5,297 bases of DNA from positions 1-5,297 of the forward strand of contig JAPPJA010000560.1 of the NCBI GenBank assembly GCA_028874675.1, in the 5' to 3' direction. Position numbers and translations under genes: made by a program. Shown in pieces: positions 4,743-5,297 of this stretch; position 1 is the stretch's first letter; the number at the start of each line of letters is the position of its first letter. This stretch comes from Chloroflexota bacterium (GTDB lineage Bacteria > Chloroflexota > Dehalococcoidia > Lucifugimonadales > UBA3495). The notes under the pieces are model-generated. The model saw only the letters and a program-made list of their open reading frames with translations. It searched no databases and was not told the DNA's origin.

Positions 4743-5297
4743 CTACTTGAACGCCGGTATCACGTGCTTCCCGAACAGCTCAATGGACTTCATCACCTGC
4801 TGGTGGCCGATGGTCTCGGTCGCCATCAGGAACTGCACCTGGTCCACCCCCGTGGCCTCGTGCAGCTTAACCGCGTTGATGCAGCTTTCCGGGTCGCCCG
4901 CCACAATAACTCCCCGTTCTGCCAGAGTATCTGAGTCCATCTCCTCCCATATTTTCTGGGCCAGCGCGCTCCCACCCGAAAGGTCAAACTGCGTCGCCGC
5001 CCCCTCATCGGTCACTTCCTTCACGTCAATGTACCGCGAAAAGTTGTGCACCAGGTGTTCGGGAATCCCGCCCCACTGCTCCAGCAGCCGCGAGTAAATG
5101 TCCTTCTGGTCCTGCACGTAGGGGCGCCCCGGCCCGAAGAAGGTCTTCAGGGAATTGGCGCACAGTTCCCGCGCCTCGTGGTTGTCCTCGCCGCAGTAGC
5201 CAAAAATGGAACTCAGCCACTGGTTGTTGACGAATCCTCCCACCGGGTCCGCTTCCTTGATGGTCGTCCGGTAGTCCTGTATATGGGGCTCCAGCAC
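4743..5297 (-). CDS. LLM-class flavin-dependent oxidoreductase, C-terminal part
   Basis: The C-terminal 184 or so residues of a luciferase-like monooxygenase-fold enzyme. The gene continues past the right edge, so the first codon in view (GTG) is very likely internal. The family is usually about 330-370 residues, so roughly half is missing. Supporting features are a helix-rich C-terminal pattern, SSIFGYCGEDNHEARE (an internal stretch typical of the region before the variable insertion), and GVIVAGDPESCINAVKLHEATGVDQVQFLM, shown here as separate parts: GVIVAGDPESC (128-138), the family's substrate/flavin-side 'GtPe' turn, and GVDQVQFLM (150-158), a late barrel strand. These enzymes use reduced FMN or F420 to oxidise or reduce organic substrates; which cofactor is used cannot be told because the N-terminal half is outside. 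It is convergent with the aldolase gene and has its own terminator. The fragment shows no frameshift. Confidence 0.85.
   Translation of the reverse strand: MLEPHIQDYRTTIKEADPVGGFVNNQWLSSIFGYCGEDNHEARELCANSLKTFFGPGRPYVQDQKDIYSRLLEQWGGIPEHLVHNFSRYIDVKEVTDEGAATQFDLSGGSALAQKIWEEMDSDTLAERGVIVAGDPESCINAVKLHEATGVDQVQFLMATETIGHQQVMKSIELFGKHVIPAFK

Noticed and set aside
4579..5097. Plus-strand open frame of 172 codons
   Set aside because: It is antisense to the LLM oxidoreductase and runs through the minus-strand terminator hairpin; no ribosome binding site or recognisable domain.
1..5297. Search for CRISPR repeats, toxin-antitoxin pairs, tRNA genes, transposases or phage genes
   Set aside because: No regularly spaced repeats, tRNA cloverleaf or such coding sequence was seen; the window looks like ordinary chromosomal backbone.

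Overview
The window is GC-rich bacterial DNA with ordinary housekeeping and catabolic genes. Five genes can be supported: an SbcD/Mre11-type nuclease (minus strand), a coiled-coil C4 zinc-ribbon protein (plus), the RNase P RNA gene rnpB (plus), an HpcH/HpaI-type aldolase (plus), and the C-terminal part of a luciferase-like (LLM) flavin-dependent oxidoreductase (minus, running off the right edge). A zinc-ribbon gene directly upstream of a type A rnpB, followed by HpcH/HpaI and LLM enzymes, would fit Chloroflexota (Dehalococcoidia/SAR202-like) or Actinobacteria. This placement is inferred from gene content and style, not from an alignment.

Layout. Positions 1-497 hold no convincing gene and include sequence resembling interspersed intergenic repeats. 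sbcD (498-1754, minus) is read from an extended -10 promoter near 1800. The roughly 500-base gap that follows holds a degenerate inverted repeat and, at its right end, a near-consensus sigma-70 promoter (2253-2281) for the zinc-ribbon gene (2345-3046), which ends in a clear intrinsic terminator (3080-3115). A second strong promoter (3148-3176) is placed so that transcription should begin at the first base of the RNase P RNA P1 helix (3183). rnpB runs to about 3682. The aldolase (3765-4538) follows after only 82 bases, with a good ribosome binding site but no visible promoter and no U-tract terminator between it and rnpB. The aldolase and the LLM gene converge on a short interval with one hairpin terminator for each.

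Working together. No multi-gene system is evident. The zinc-ribbon gene and rnpB are separate transcription units. The aldolase and the LLM oxidoreductase may both serve breakdown of organic compounds, but their convergent orientation means they are not one operon. sbcD has no sbcC partner in view. The most interesting details are at the RNA level: the tight promoter-to-P1 fit of rnpB, its enlarged P19-like region with two competing folds, and possible read-through from rnpB into a metabolic gene. I saw no sign of a new defence system, CRISPR array, prophage or transposase.
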